Below, piece after piece: positions 7,933 through 16,166 of a DNA stretch of 60,189 bases. Numbering within the stretch: position 1 is the first letter of the stretch; each line of letters begins with the position of its first letter. Under the pieces are notes generated by a model. It was given only the letters and a program-made list of their open reading frames with translations. It was not told where the DNA came from and did not search any database. The position numbers and the translations under genes are program-made. This stretch comes from Betaproteobacteria bacterium (GTDB taxonomy: Bacteria > Pseudomonadota > Gammaproteobacteria > Burkholderiales > SG8-39): positions 1-60,189 of the forward strand of contig JAFAGU010000054.1 in assembly GCA_019237595.1 (NCBI GenBank), in the 5' to 3' direction.

Positions 7933-9452
7933 CACATCGTCGCCCCGAGCGTCCATGGCGCGAATTCGTCCTCGCCGTAGCCCAGCTCCTCGGACTTGCT
8001 CTTGCGGCCCGAGGCCGTGTCGAGAATGCGCCGGAAGATGCGCTCGCCCACCTGCGGGATCGTTTCCGTTCCGTCGACGATCGTGCCGCAATTGATGTCC
8101 ATGTCGTCCTCTTGCCGAACATAGAGCGAGGTGTTCGTCGCGAGCTTGAGGGAGGGTGCGGGCTTGCACCCGTAGGCGGAGCCCCTTCCGGTGGTGAAGA
8201 GGATCATATTGGCGCCGCCGGCCACTTGGCCCGTTGCCGAGACCGGGTCGTACCCGGGCGTATCCATATAGACGAAGCCCTTGGCCGTGACCGGCTCCGC
8301 GTACTCGTAGACCGCGACCAGGTTCGTCGTACCGCCCTTCGCCACGGCGCCGAGCGATTTCTCGAGGATGGTGGTGAGCCCGCCCGCCTTGTTGCCCGGC
8401 GACGGATTGTTGTTCATCTCGTTGCCGTTGCGGCGCGTGTAGTCTTCCCACCAGCGGATGCGGCCCACGAGCTTCTCGCCGACCTCGCGCGAGACGGCCC
8501 TTCGCGTCAGCAGGTGCTCGGCGCCGTAGATCTCCGGGGTCTCCGACAGGATGGCCGTGCCGCCGTGGCGGACCAGTAGGTCGACGGCGGCGCCGAGCGC
8601 CGGATTCGCGCTGATCCCCGAATAACCGTCGGAGCCGCCGCATTGCAGCCCGAGGGTGAGGTGGCTCGCGGGGACGGGTACGCGCTTCACCTTGTTCGCT
8701 TCCGGGAGCATCTCCTTCACGCGGGCGATGCCGTTCTCGACCGCTTTTCGCGTGCCGCCCTTTTCCTGGATGGTGAAGGCCCCGAACTTGTCGCTTCTCT
8801 TCAATTTTTCCGTATCGAGAAGAACATTGATCTGGTTCGCTTCGCAGCCGAGGCCCACGAGCTGCGCGGAGAAGAAGTTCGGATGGCGCGCATAGCCGGC
8901 GATGGTGCGCCGAAGGACGTCGGTCGCCTCGCCCTCGCTTGCCATGCCGCAGCCGGTCTTGTGCGTGAGCGCGACTACGCCGTCCACATTCGGATAGTCG
9001 GCGAGGTTGTTCTCGAAGTGGCGGGCGATCATCCGCGCGACCGTCGCCGAGCAGTTCACGCTCGTGAGGATGCCGATGTAGTTGCGCGTCGCGACGCGGC
9101 CGTCGGCGCGAACGATGCCGAGGAAGGTGGCCGGCTCGGCGAAGTACTCGGTGTCTTTCCTGAGCGAAGCGAAGGCGTAGTCCCTCTGGAACTCGCCCAT
9201 CGCGAGGTTGTGCACGTGGACGTGCTCGCCCGCCTTGATGTCGCGCGTCGCGAAGCCGATGATCTGGTTGTACCGGTGCGCGGGCTGGCCCTTGGCGATG
9301 TCCCGCACCGCGATCTTGTGGCCGGGCGGGATCGTGACGATCGCGCGGACGTTCTCCTTGGTCACGAGGGTGCCCGTGGGTATCTCGACGCGCGCGATGA
9401 CGACGTCGTCCTCGGGATGCAGGCGGATGGTCAGGTCGGCGGCTTGGAGCAT
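7932..9452 (-). CDS. UxaA-family altronate / galactarate-type dehydratase
   Basis: Iron-dependent dehydratase of hexonates or aldarates. The 506-aa protein fuses an N-terminal SAF domain (about residues 12-90, PEDDVVIARVEIPTGTLVT) to the large UxaA domain. Family blocks include NYIGILTSVNCSATVA, HKTGCGMA, GLGCEANQ and LGLQCGGSDGYSGI, whose cysteines and histidines suit metal binding. Altronate dehydratase and galactarate dehydratase share this architecture, and sequence reading alone does not choose between them. A uronate dehydrogenase and lactone isomerase at 45.9-47.5 kb would supply an aldarate, so galactarate is attractive as an inference. A GAGGAA ribosome site precedes the ATG. Confidence 0.85.
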   Translation of the reverse strand: MLQAADLTIRLHPEDDVVIARVEIPTGTLVTKENVRAIVTIPPGHKIAVRDIAKGQPAHRYNQIIGFATRDIKAGEHVHVHNLAMGEFQRDYAFASLRKDTEYFAEPATFLGIVRADGRVATRNYIGILTSVNCSATVARMIARHFENNLADYPNVDGVVALTHKTGCGMASEGEATDVLRRTIAGYARHPNFFSAQLVGLGCEANQINVLLDTEKLKRSDKFGAFTIQEKGGTRKAVENGIARVKEMLPEANKVKRVPVPASHLTLGLQCGGSDGYSGISANPALGAAVDLLVRHGGTAILSETPEIYGAEHLLTRRAVSREVGEKLVGRIRWWEDYTRRNGNEMNNNPSPGNKAGGLTTILEKSLGAVAKGGTTNLVAVYEYAEPVTAKGFVYMDTPGYDPVSATGQVAGGANMILFTTGRGSAYGCKPAPSLKLATNTSLYVRQEDDMDINCGTIVDGTETIPQVGERIFRRILDTASGRKSKSEELGYGEDEFAPWTLGATM

Positions 9453-9470
9453 GGGCGGCGGTTCCTCGGG

Positions 9471-11198
9471 TCAGTGATTATCGCGCGGGACAAACGCGCC
9501 GCTCTTGCCCACGAGGAAATCGAGATCCGCGCCGCGGTCGGCCTGCAGCACGTGGTCGAAGTAGAGCCGCCAATAGCCCCGCTCGAGCGGCGGCTTGGCC
9601 TTCTTCCACTTCGCTTTGCGCTTCTTCAGCTCCTTTTCATCGACGTGCAGGTGAAGGAGCCCGCGGGAAACATCCAGTTCGATCGTGTCGCCATTCTGGA
9701 CGAGCGCGAGCGTGCCGCCGGCGGCCGCCTCTGGCGAAATATGGAGCACCACGGTGCCGTAAGCCGTGCCGCTCATTCGGGCATCGGAGAGCCGCACCAT
9801 GTCCGTGATGCCCTTCTTGAGGAGCTTGGGCGGCAGCGGCATGTTGCCCACCTCCGCCATGCCGGGGTACCCCTTCGGGCCGCAGTTCTTGAGCACCATG
9901 ATGCAGCGCTCGTCGATGTCGAGCTTCGGGTCGTCGATGCGGCCATGGAAGTCCTCGATGCTCTCGAACACCACCGCGCGCCCTTTGTGCTTTAGGAGCT
10001 TGGGCGTCGCTGCCGAGGGCTTGATGATGGCGCCGTTCGGCGCGAGGTTGCCGCGCAGCACCGTCAGGCCGGTGTGCTTCTTGAACGGCTTCTTCATCGG
10101 GAAAATCACGTCCCGATTCCAGCACGGGGCGTCCTTCACGTTCTCCCAGATCGTCTTGCCGTTGACGGTCAGCGCATTTCGATTCAATAAATTGCTTTCT
10201 CCCAGTTCACGCAGCACTACGGGCAAGCCGCCGGCGTAGCAGAAGTCTTCCATCAAGTACTTGCCCGACGGCATGAGGTTGAGGATGGTATGCATGCCCT
10301 TGCCTAGGCGGTGGAAGTCGTCGAGGTCGAGCTTCACGCCAATGCGCCCGGCGAGCGCGATCAGATGGATGACTGCGTTGGTCGAGCCGCCGATGGCCGA
10401 CAGCGTCCGGATGGCGTTCTCGAAGGCCTCCTTGGTCAATATTTTTGACAAAGAGAGCTTTTCTTTCACCATCTCGACGATCCGGCGGCCCGCCATCCTC
10501 GCGATGACGTTGCGCCGTGCATCGACCGCGGGATAGGCGGCGTTGCCCGGCATGCCGACCCCGAGCGCTTCGACCATCGAGGCCATCGTCGACGCCGTAC
10601 CCATGACCATGCAGTGGCCGTGCGAGCGATGCATGCACGACTCGGCCTCGTGGAATTCCTCGAGCGTGATCTTCCCGGCGCGCAGGTCCTCGGACATCGA
10701 CCAGACGTTCGTCCCCGAGCCGATGTCGGTGCCGCGGTACTTGCCGGAGAGCATCGGCCCGCCGGAGACGAGGATCGTGGGCAGATCGACGCTCGCGGCG
10801 CCCATGAGGGTCGCCGGCGTCGTCTTGTCGCACCCGGCGAGGAGCACCACGCCGTCGAGCGGATTGCCGCGGATCGATTCCTCCACGTCCATGCTCGCAA
10901 GGTTGCGGTAGAGCATCGCGGTGGGCCGCAGCAGCGTCTCGCCGAGCGACATCACGGGAAACTCCAGCGGGAAGCCTCCCGCCTCGAGGATCCCGTGCCG
11001 CACGTGTTCCGCGAGCACGCGGAAGTGCGTGTTGCAAGGCGTGAGCTCCGACCACGTGTTGCAGATGCCGATGACCGGCCGGCCGTCGAACTGGTCCTGC
11101 GGGACGCCGCGGTTCTTCACCCAGCTGCGATAGATGAACCCGTAGATGTCCTGCCGCCCGAACCATTGGATGCTGCGCCAGCCGCTTTTCTTCGCCAT
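9471..11198 (-). CDS. IlvD/Edd-family sugar-acid dehydratase (pentonate/L-arabinonate type)
   Basis: Fe-S dehydratase converting an aldonate to its 2-keto-3-deoxy acid. The 575-aa product has the three family cysteines expected to ligate the cluster: Cys55 (SELTPCN), Cys123 (AGCDKTTPA) and Cys196 (GHCMVMGTAST). The C-terminal half has SGTAYGTVVLHISPEAAAGG. True IlvD is excluded by neighbourhood rather than by motif; L-arabinonate, D-xylonate or L-fuconate-like substrates are plausible. It lies 6 bp downstream of an SDR gene and 18 bp upstream of the UxaA gene on the same strand. Confidence 0.85.
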   Translation of the reverse strand: MAKKSGWRSIQWFGRQDIYGFIYRSWVKNRGVPQDQFDGRPVIGICNTWSELTPCNTHFRVLAEHVRHGILEAGGFPLEFPVMSLGETLLRPTAMLYRNLASMDVEESIRGNPLDGVVLLAGCDKTTPATLMGAASVDLPTILVSGGPMLSGKYRGTDIGSGTNVWSMSEDLRAGKITLEEFHEAESCMHRSHGHCMVMGTASTMASMVEALGVGMPGNAAYPAVDARRNVIARMAGRRIVEMVKEKLSLSKILTKEAFENAIRTLSAIGGSTNAVIHLIALAGRIGVKLDLDDFHRLGKGMHTILNLMPSGKYLMEDFCYAGGLPVVLRELGESNLLNRNALTVNGKTIWENVKDAPCWNRDVIFPMKKPFKKHTGLTVLRGNLAPNGAIIKPSAATPKLLKHKGRAVVFESIEDFHGRIDDPKLDIDERCIMVLKNCGPKGYPGMAEVGNMPLPPKLLKKGITDMVRLSDARMSGTAYGTVVLHISPEAAAGGTLALVQNGDTIELDVSRGLLHLHVDEKELKKRKAKWKKAKPPLERGYWRLYFDHVLQADRGADLDFLVGKSGAFVPRDNH

Positions 11199-11204
11199 AG
11201 AGCC

Positions 11205-11906
11205 TCAGTAGGTCGCCCTGCCTCCGGAAATATCGAACACCGCGCCCGTGGAAAACGAGCAGTCCGCGGACGCCAGCCAGCACACGAGGGCCGCGATCTC
11301 GTCCACCGAGACGAAGCGGCCCATCGGGATCTTGGAAAGCATGTATTGAATGTGGGTCTCGCTCATCTGGTCGAAGATGGCGGTCTTGGCCGCGGCCGGC
11401 GTCACGCAATTGACGAGCACGCCGCTATTTGCGAGCTCCTTGCCCAGGGACTTCGTGAGCGAAATCACGCCCGCCTTCGAGGCAGAGTAGGCGACGGCAT
11501 TCGGGTTGCCTTCCTTCCCCGCAACGGAGGCGATGTTCACGATGCGGCCGTAGCCCGCCTTCACCATGTTCGGCGCGACGGCACGGCAGCACAGGAAGGC
11601 GCCCGTGAGGTTCACGCGCAGGACGCGTTCCCATTCTTCGACTGGATACTCGACCGTCGGCGCGTTCTTGCCGGCGATCCCGGCGTTGTTGACGAGGACG
11701 TCGATCTTGCCGAGCTCGGCAAGCGTCCGCTTCGTTGCCGCCTCCACGGAGGCGGCGTCGGAGACGTCCACGCTGGGCGAGCCGCCAACGTCCCAGATCG
11801 CGACCCTCGCGCCGGAGTCCTTCAGTCGTCGCACGATCGCATCGCCGATACCCTGCAAGCCGCCGGTCACGACGGCAGTGCGCCCCGCGAAATCGAGCCG
11901 GTTCAC
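11205..11906 (-). CDS. Short-chain dehydrogenase/reductase in sugar-acid operon
   Basis: NAD(P)-dependent SDR of 233 aa. The cofactor loop TGGLQGIG is at residues 14-21, NNAG at about 73-76, and the catalytic residues are Ser127, Tyr140 and Lys144 in the YSASK motif. The start is GTG, set by the 4-base GTGA overlap with the stop of gntR. It probably acts on a sugar or keto-deoxy acid handled by the downstream dehydratases; substrate unproven. Confidence 0.88.
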   Translation of the reverse strand: MNRLDFAGRTAVVTGGLQGIGDAIVRRLKDSGARVAIWDVGGSPSVDVSDAASVEAATKRTLAELGKIDVLVNNAGIAGKNAPTVEYPVEEWERVLRVNLTGAFLCCRAVAPNMVKAGYGRIVNIASVAGKEGNPNAVAYSASKAGVISLTKSLGKELANSGVLVNCVTPAAAKTAIFDQMSETHIQYMLSKIPMGRFVSVDEIAALVCWLASADCSFSTGAVFDISGGRATY

Positions 11907-12610
11907 GCCTGCACCGCCTTCCAGTCCCTGCTGTAGCGCTTCTTCGTCATGTCCATGTGCCTGCGCATCGCCGCGCGCGCCGCGGCGGAGTCTCGGCGAG
12001 CGATGGCGGCAACGATGGCCTGGTGCTCTCGCAAGGTGTCGCCCGCCATCTGCGGGTTCTCGACCTTGCGCTCGAGCGCGCGGTACAGCGGTCCGACGCG
12101 CTGGTCCCATAGCGTCTCTACGACGAGCACGAGCGCGCTGTTGCCGCTCGCTTCCGCCACGCGGACGTGGAAGAGCCGGTCTGCCTCGAGCGGGTTCGGG
12201 TTTCGCCGGGTCTCTTCCGCCATGCGCTGATGCGCCTCGCGGATGGCGCGCAGCTGCTCGGCGCCCGCGTAGCGCGCGGCGAGCGCCGCGCACTCGCTCT
12301 CGATGAGCCAGCGGGCGCGGATGACCTCGAAGGGGCCCGTGGGATCGCCTACGGAGGCCGCATCCGGAGCGGAGGATCCGGGGCGGGTGACGTAGATGCC
12401 GGAGCCCACGCGCACATCGAGCAGTCCTTCCATCTCCAGTGCGATCAGCGCTTCGCGCAGGCTCGGCCGGCTGACCTTGAGCTGGCGAGCGAGGTCTCGC
12501 TCCGCCGGAAGCCGCGCGCCGCGCGCCACTTCCCCCGACTCGATGAGCCCGCGGATCTGGTCGGCAATCTGGCGATAGAGGCGACGCGGTTCGACGGCTT
12601 GCAGGCGCAC
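11903..12610 (-). CDS. GntR-family transcriptional regulator, FCD subfamily
   Basis: The 235-aa protein has an N-terminal winged helix (residues about 8-78, with ARLPAERDLARQLKVSRPSLREALIALE) and an all-helical FCD ligand domain. The latter carries the usual metal-site residues in ADRLFHVRVAEASGN, an EHQAI helix and a final RRHMD. FCD regulators usually sense sugar acids or other carboxylates. It heads the leftward operon and diverges from the SDR/FAH pair; the 155-bp gap contains a perfect 14-bp palindrome that could be its operator (inference). Confidence 0.9.
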   Translation of the reverse strand: MRLQAVEPRRLYRQIADQIRGLIESGEVARGARLPAERDLARQLKVSRPSLREALIALEMEGLLDVRVGSGIYVTRPGSSAPDAASVGDPTGPFEVIRARWLIESECAALAARYAGAEQLRAIREAHQRMAEETRRNPNPLEADRLFHVRVAEASGNSALVLVVETLWDQRVGPLYRALERKVENPQMAGDTLREHQAIVAAIARRDSAAARAAMRRHMDMTKKRYSRDWKAVQA

Positions 12611-12719
12611 CGTTTTTCCTACTCCTCGAGGAACGGCGAGCGTAGCCGCGCGTTCCGCGCTTGGTCAAGTGGCCAGACTGGTTTGCGAGCGCGCCTCGCG
12701 CGGCGCTGCGGCCTGCGGC

Positions 12720-12725
12720 TATAAT
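12720..12725 (+). promoter_or_regulatory. Candidate -10 box for the SDR-FAH pair
   Basis: A consensus TATAAT lies 40 bp before the ATG at 12766 and is followed by TCGCGCCCTC. The similar continuation after other -10 boxes in the window supports it as a real promoter. No good -35 hexamer is visible at 16-18 bp. An inverted CCAG-A-CTGG at 12673-12681 lies upstream and is a weaker operator candidate. Confidence 0.55.
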
Positions 12726-12744
12726 TCGCGCCCTCGCTGAATAT

Positions 12745-12758
12745 CGATTCCGGAATCG
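12745..12758. promoter_or_regulatory. Perfect 14-bp palindrome, candidate operator
   Basis: CGATTCCGGAATCG is fully self-complementary and sits between the -10 box at 12720 and the ATG at 12766, where a bound dimer would block transcript elongation or ribosome access. The divergent GntR regulator is the obvious candidate ligand, but the sequence does not closely follow the TNGTNNNACNA pattern of many FCD regulators. Confidence 0.45.
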
Positions 12759-12765
12759 TTCTCGC

Positions 12766-13506
12766 ATGGGTGGAAGACTCGCCGGCAAGGTCGCATTCGT
12801 GACCGCCGCCGGGCAGGGCATGGGGCGCGGCGCCGCGCTCGCCTTCGCCCGTGAAGGCGCGCAAGTCTGGGCGACGGACCTGAACGCGAAGCCCCTCGAC
12901 GAGCTCGAGGGCCAGCACGGCATTCGCACGCGCCGGCTCGACGTCACGGACGAGGCGGCGATCGCGAAGATCGCCGCCGAAGCGGGGCCGGTGGACGTGC
13001 TCTTCAACTGCGCCGGCATCGTGCAGAACGGAACGATCCTCGACGCGACGGCGAAGGACTGGGACCTCGGCTTCGCGGTCAACGTGAAGTCCATGTTCCT
13101 CGTCTCGAAGGCCTTCCTGCCCGGCATGCTGAAGAAGGGGCGCGGCTCGATCATCAACATGTCCTCCGTCGCCTCGTCGCTTCGCGGCCTTCCCAATCGC
13201 TTCGTCTACGGCGCGAGCAAGGCGGCGGTCGTCGGGCTCACCAAGGCGATTGCCGCGGACTTCGTCCGCCAGGGCGTGCGCTGCAACGCCATCGCTCCCG
13301 GGACCGTGGACACGCCCTCGCTGCAGGGCCGCATCAATGCGCAGGCCGACCCAGTGCAGGCGCGCAAGGATTTCGTGGCGCGCCAGCCCATGGGGCGCCT
13401 GGGCAGCGTGGACGACGTCGTCGGCCTGATCATGTTTCTCGCCTCCGACGAGTCGCTCTTCGCCACCGGCAACGTGTATCCGATAGACGGGGGAATGACG
13501 ATATGA
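12766..13506 (+). CDS. SDR dehydrogenase, 2-keto-3-deoxy-sugar-acid (KDF-type) dehydrogenase candidate
   Basis: NAD-dependent SDR of 246 aa with cofactor loop TAAGQGMG (residues 13-20), NCAG (81-84), Ser134, Tyr148 and Lys152. The N-terminus and the IDGGMTI end resemble the DHRS6/L-2-keto-3-deoxyfuconate 4-dehydrogenase group. Its stop overlaps the start of an FAH hydrolase (ATGA at 13503), and that SDR-FAH pair is characteristic of the non-phosphorylating L-fucose/L-rhamnose route, where the SDR makes a 2,4-diketo-3-deoxy acid. The assignment rests on this context and is not certain. Confidence 0.8.
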   Translation: MGGRLAGKVAFVTAAGQGMGRGAALAFAREGAQVWATDLNAKPLDELEGQHGIRTRRLDVTDEAAIAKIAAEAGPVDVLFNCAGIVQNGTILDATAKDWDLGFAVNVKSMFLVSKAFLPGMLKKGRGSIINMSSVASSLRGLPNRFVYGASKAAVVGLTKAIAADFVRQGVRCNAIAPGTVDTPSLQGRINAQADPVQARKDFVARQPMGRLGSVDDVVGLIMFLASDESLFATGNVYPIDGGMTI

Positions 13507-14351
13507 AGCTGTGCCGATACGGGAAGGCGGGCTACGAGAAGCCGGGAATGATCGATGCCGACGGTCGGGTGCGCGACCTTTCCAAGGTCGTCGAGAACAT
13601 CGGCCCGAACGAGATCTCGCCCCGCGGGCTGAAGATGCTCTCGAAGGTGAAGCCCCAGACGCTTCCGCTCGTGAACGGCCATCCCCGCCTGGGCGTGCCT
13701 TACGTGGGCATCGGGAAGTTCGTCGCGATCGGCCTCAATTACTCCGACCATGCGAAGGAAGCGGGGCTTCCCATTCCTCCGGAGCCTGTTGTCTTCATGA
13801 AGGCGACGACGTGCATCAGCGGCCCGAACGACGACGTCGTGCAGCCGCGCAACTCCACCAAGCTCGACTGGGAAATCGAGCTCGGCGTGGTGATCGGCAC
13901 GCAAGCGAAATACGTGAGCGAGGCTTCGGCGCTCGAGCACGTGGCCGGCTATTGCATCGTGAACGACGTGTCGGAGCGCGCGTTCCAGATGGCGACCAGC
14001 CAGTGGGACAAGGGCAAGGGCTTCGATACCGCCGGGCCGATCGGCCCGTGGCTCGTCACCACCGACGAGATCCGCGACCCCCAAACGCTCGACATGCGGC
14101 TCGAGGTGAACGGAAAGCGCATGCAAAGCGGCAACACGCGCACCATGGTCTTCAACGTCGCCAAGATCATCGCGCATGTCAGCCAGTACATGACGCTCCT
14201 TCCGGGCGACATCATCACCACCGGCACGCCGCCCGGCGTGGGTCTAGGCGTCAAGCCGACGCCGGTGTTCCTGAAGCCCGGCGACGTGATGACGCTCGCC
14301 ATCCAGGGCCTCGGAGAGCAGAAGCAGAAGGTCGTGGCCCACTCGGCCTAG
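13503..14351 (+). CDS. Fumarylacetoacetate hydrolase-family protein (2,4-diketo-3-deoxy sugar acid hydrolase candidate)
   Basis: The 282-aa FAH-fold protein would cleave a C-C bond in a 2,4-diketo acid. Family motifs are FVAIGLNYSDHAKEAG, the metal-ligand region KLDWEIELGVVIG, VNDVSERAFQ, and the C-terminal TTGTPPGVGLG. Cleaving a 2,4-diketo-3-deoxy acid yields pyruvate and a hydroxy acid. Its coupling to the preceding SDR makes this role more likely than homogentisate degradation, for which no partner gene is present. Acylpyruvase remains an alternative. Confidence 0.82.
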   Translation: MKLCRYGKAGYEKPGMIDADGRVRDLSKVVENIGPNEISPRGLKMLSKVKPQTLPLVNGHPRLGVPYVGIGKFVAIGLNYSDHAKEAGLPIPPEPVVFMKATTCISGPNDDVVQPRNSTKLDWEIELGVVIGTQAKYVSEASALEHVAGYCIVNDVSERAFQMATSQWDKGKGFDTAGPIGPWLVTTDEIRDPQTLDMRLEVNGKRMQSGNTRTMVFNVAKIIAHVSQYMTLLPGDIITTGTPPGVGLGVKPTPVFLKPGDVMTLAIQGLGEQKQKVVAHSA

Positions 14352-14398
14352 CCCGCACGGGGGTAGCCCCCCCGTCGGCGTTGGAGTAGGCTCGCCGC

Positions 14399-15715
14399 AT
14401 GAATAAGCGCGTGGACCTCCAGGCGTCCGCCTTCTGGATGCCCTATACGGCGAACCGCCAGTTCAAGAAGGCGCCGCGCCTTCTCGCCCGCGCCGAGGGC
14501 ATGTACTACTGGACCGCCGACGGTCGCCAGGTCCTGGACGGGCAGGCGGGCCTCTGGTGCGTGAACGCGGGCCATTGCCGGCCCAAGATCGTGCAGGCGG
14601 TGCAGAAGCAGGTCGCCGAGATGGACTTCGCGCCGACGTTCAACATGGGCCACCCGATCGCCTTCGAATTCGCGGAGCGGCTCGCCGGCATCGCGCCCGA
14701 TCGCTTCACGCGCGTGTTCTTCACCAACTCGGGCTCCGAATCCGCCGACACGGCGCTCAAGATCGCGCTCGCCTATCAGCGCGCGCGGGGCGAAGGCCAG
14801 CGCTTCCGGCTGATCGGCCGCGAGCGCGGCTACCACGGCGTCAATTTCGGCGGCATGGCCGTGGGCGGCATTCCCGCGAACCGCAAGGTATTCGGCCCCG
14901 GCGTTGCGGGCGTTGCCCACATCCGCCATACGCACGACCTGCAGAGGAACGCGTTTTCCAGGGGACAGCCGCAGCACGGCGCGGAGTTCGCCGATACGCT
15001 CGAGCAGGTCTGCGCCTTCCATGATCCCTCGACGGTCGCGGCCGTGATCGTCGAGCCGGTAGCCGGCTCGGCGGGCGTGCTCGTTCCGCCCAAGGGCTAT
15101 CTCGAGCGGCTGCGCGAGATCTGCACGAAGCACGGCATCCTGCTGATCTTCGACGAGGTCATCACCGGCTTCGGCCGCCTCGGGCAGCCCTTTGCGAGCC
15201 AGCGTTTTGGCGTGATGCCCGATCTATTCACCGTCGCCAAGGGCATGACGAACGGAACCGTCCCGATGGGCGCAGTCTTCGTGAAGGACTCGATCTACGA
15301 GAGCTTCATGGATGCACCCGAGGGCATCGAGCTTTTCCACGGGTACACGTATTCCGGGCACCCGCTCGCCTGCGCAGCCGGCATCGGCACGCTCGACACC
15401 TACGCGGACGAAGGCCTGCTCACGCGCGGGGCGAGCCTCGAGAAGACGTTCGAGGATGCCATCCACTCACTCAAGGGTGCCCGCCATGTGATCGACGTCC
15501 GCAACCTCGGCCTCATGGGCGCGGTGGAGCTCGAGCCGCGTCCCGGCCAGCCGGGTGCGCGCGCGTACGAAGCTTTCCTCAAGTGCTTCGAGGCCGGCGT
15601 CTTGGTGCGCTACACCGGCGACACGCTCGCGTTTTCGCCGCCCCTCATCGTCGAAAAGGCGCAGATCGAGCGGATTTTCGACGCCGTCGGCGACGCCCTG
15701 AAAGCGGTGCACTAG
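14399..15715 (+). CDS. Class III PLP aminotransferase, beta-alanine/omega-amino acid--pyruvate type
   Basis: Transfers an amino group from an omega-amino acid to pyruvate. The 438-aa protein has the class III markers NSGSESADTALKIA (about 110-123), YHGVNFGGMA (145-154), the cofactor Asp252 in IFDEVITGFGR, and Lys281 in TVAKGMTNG as the internal aldimine lysine. The long GLWCVNAGH and PTFNMGHP blocks favour beta-alanine--pyruvate transaminases. The GTG of the next gene follows its TAG directly. Polyamine synthesis next door offers a possible link through amine turnover (inference). Confidence 0.88.
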   Translation: MNKRVDLQASAFWMPYTANRQFKKAPRLLARAEGMYYWTADGRQVLDGQAGLWCVNAGHCRPKIVQAVQKQVAEMDFAPTFNMGHPIAFEFAERLAGIAPDRFTRVFFTNSGSESADTALKIALAYQRARGEGQRFRLIGRERGYHGVNFGGMAVGGIPANRKVFGPGVAGVAHIRHTHDLQRNAFSRGQPQHGAEFADTLEQVCAFHDPSTVAAVIVEPVAGSAGVLVPPKGYLERLREICTKHGILLIFDEVITGFGRLGQPFASQRFGVMPDLFTVAKGMTNGTVPMGAVFVKDSIYESFMDAPEGIELFHGYTYSGHPLACAAGIGTLDTYADEGLLTRGASLEKTFEDAIHSLKGARHVIDVRNLGLMGAVELEPRPGQPGARAYEAFLKCFEAGVLVRYTGDTLAFSPPLIVEKAQIERIFDAVGDALKAVH

Positions 15716-16120
15716 GTGCGGCTGGGCGCGGCGATATTCCTCGCCGGCGCCCTCCTCGTCGCCACCTACTTCGGCATCGTCCTCACGTGGAGCTATTCCA
15801 GCGGCGAGCGGGCCGGGTGGGTGCAGAAGCTCTCCTACAAGGGCTGGCTGTGCAAGACGTGGGAAGGCGAGATGGCCATGGTGTCCATGCCCGGCGCGAC
15901 GCCCGAAAAGTTCTATTTCACCCTGTGGGACGATCGCATCGCCGCCGAGATCAACAAGGTCATGGGCCGGCGCGTCTCCTTGCACTATGAGCAGAAGGTG
16001 GGGCTGCCGACCACGTGCTTCGGCGAAACCCGTTACTACGTGAGCAGAATTACCCTGGTGGAAGAGATCCCGCTCGCCCCTGGAGTCGTCGTGCCGGCGC
16101 CCAAGCCGGCAGGCCAGTAA
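15716..16120 (+). CDS. Small membrane-anchored hypothetical protein
   Basis: 134 aa with one N-terminal transmembrane or signal-anchor segment (about residues 5-26, AIFLAGALLVATYFGIVLTW), followed by a soluble domain with two cysteines (WLCKTWEG and TTCFGETRYY) and a Pro/Ala-rich tail. No catalytic motif was recognised. The GTG start abuts the TAG of the transaminase gene, and a strong terminator begins one base after its stop. Confidence 0.65.
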   Translation: MRLGAAIFLAGALLVATYFGIVLTWSYSSGERAGWVQKLSYKGWLCKTWEGEMAMVSMPGATPEKFYFTLWDDRIAAEINKVMGRRVSLHYEQKVGLPTTCFGETRYYVSRITLVEEIPLAPGVVVPAPKPAGQ

Positions 16121-16121
16121 G

Positions 16122-16143
16122 AAAGGGGCCCGCAGGCCCCTTT
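16122..16143. terminator. Intrinsic terminator between convergent genes
   Basis: AAAGGGGCC and GGCCCCTTT form a perfect 9-bp stem around a CGCA loop, followed by GTCTTTG. The flanking A and T bases let it work in either direction, serving the small membrane-protein gene from the left and speDE from the right. Confidence 0.85.
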
Positions 16144-16166
16144 GTCTTTGTATTGGAACGCCGCCG

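Noticed and set aside
14357..14375. ACGGGGG/CCCCCGT hairpin after the FAH gene as a terminator
   Set aside because: A 7-bp stem with no following T-tract; it may pause polymerase but I cannot support a terminator call.
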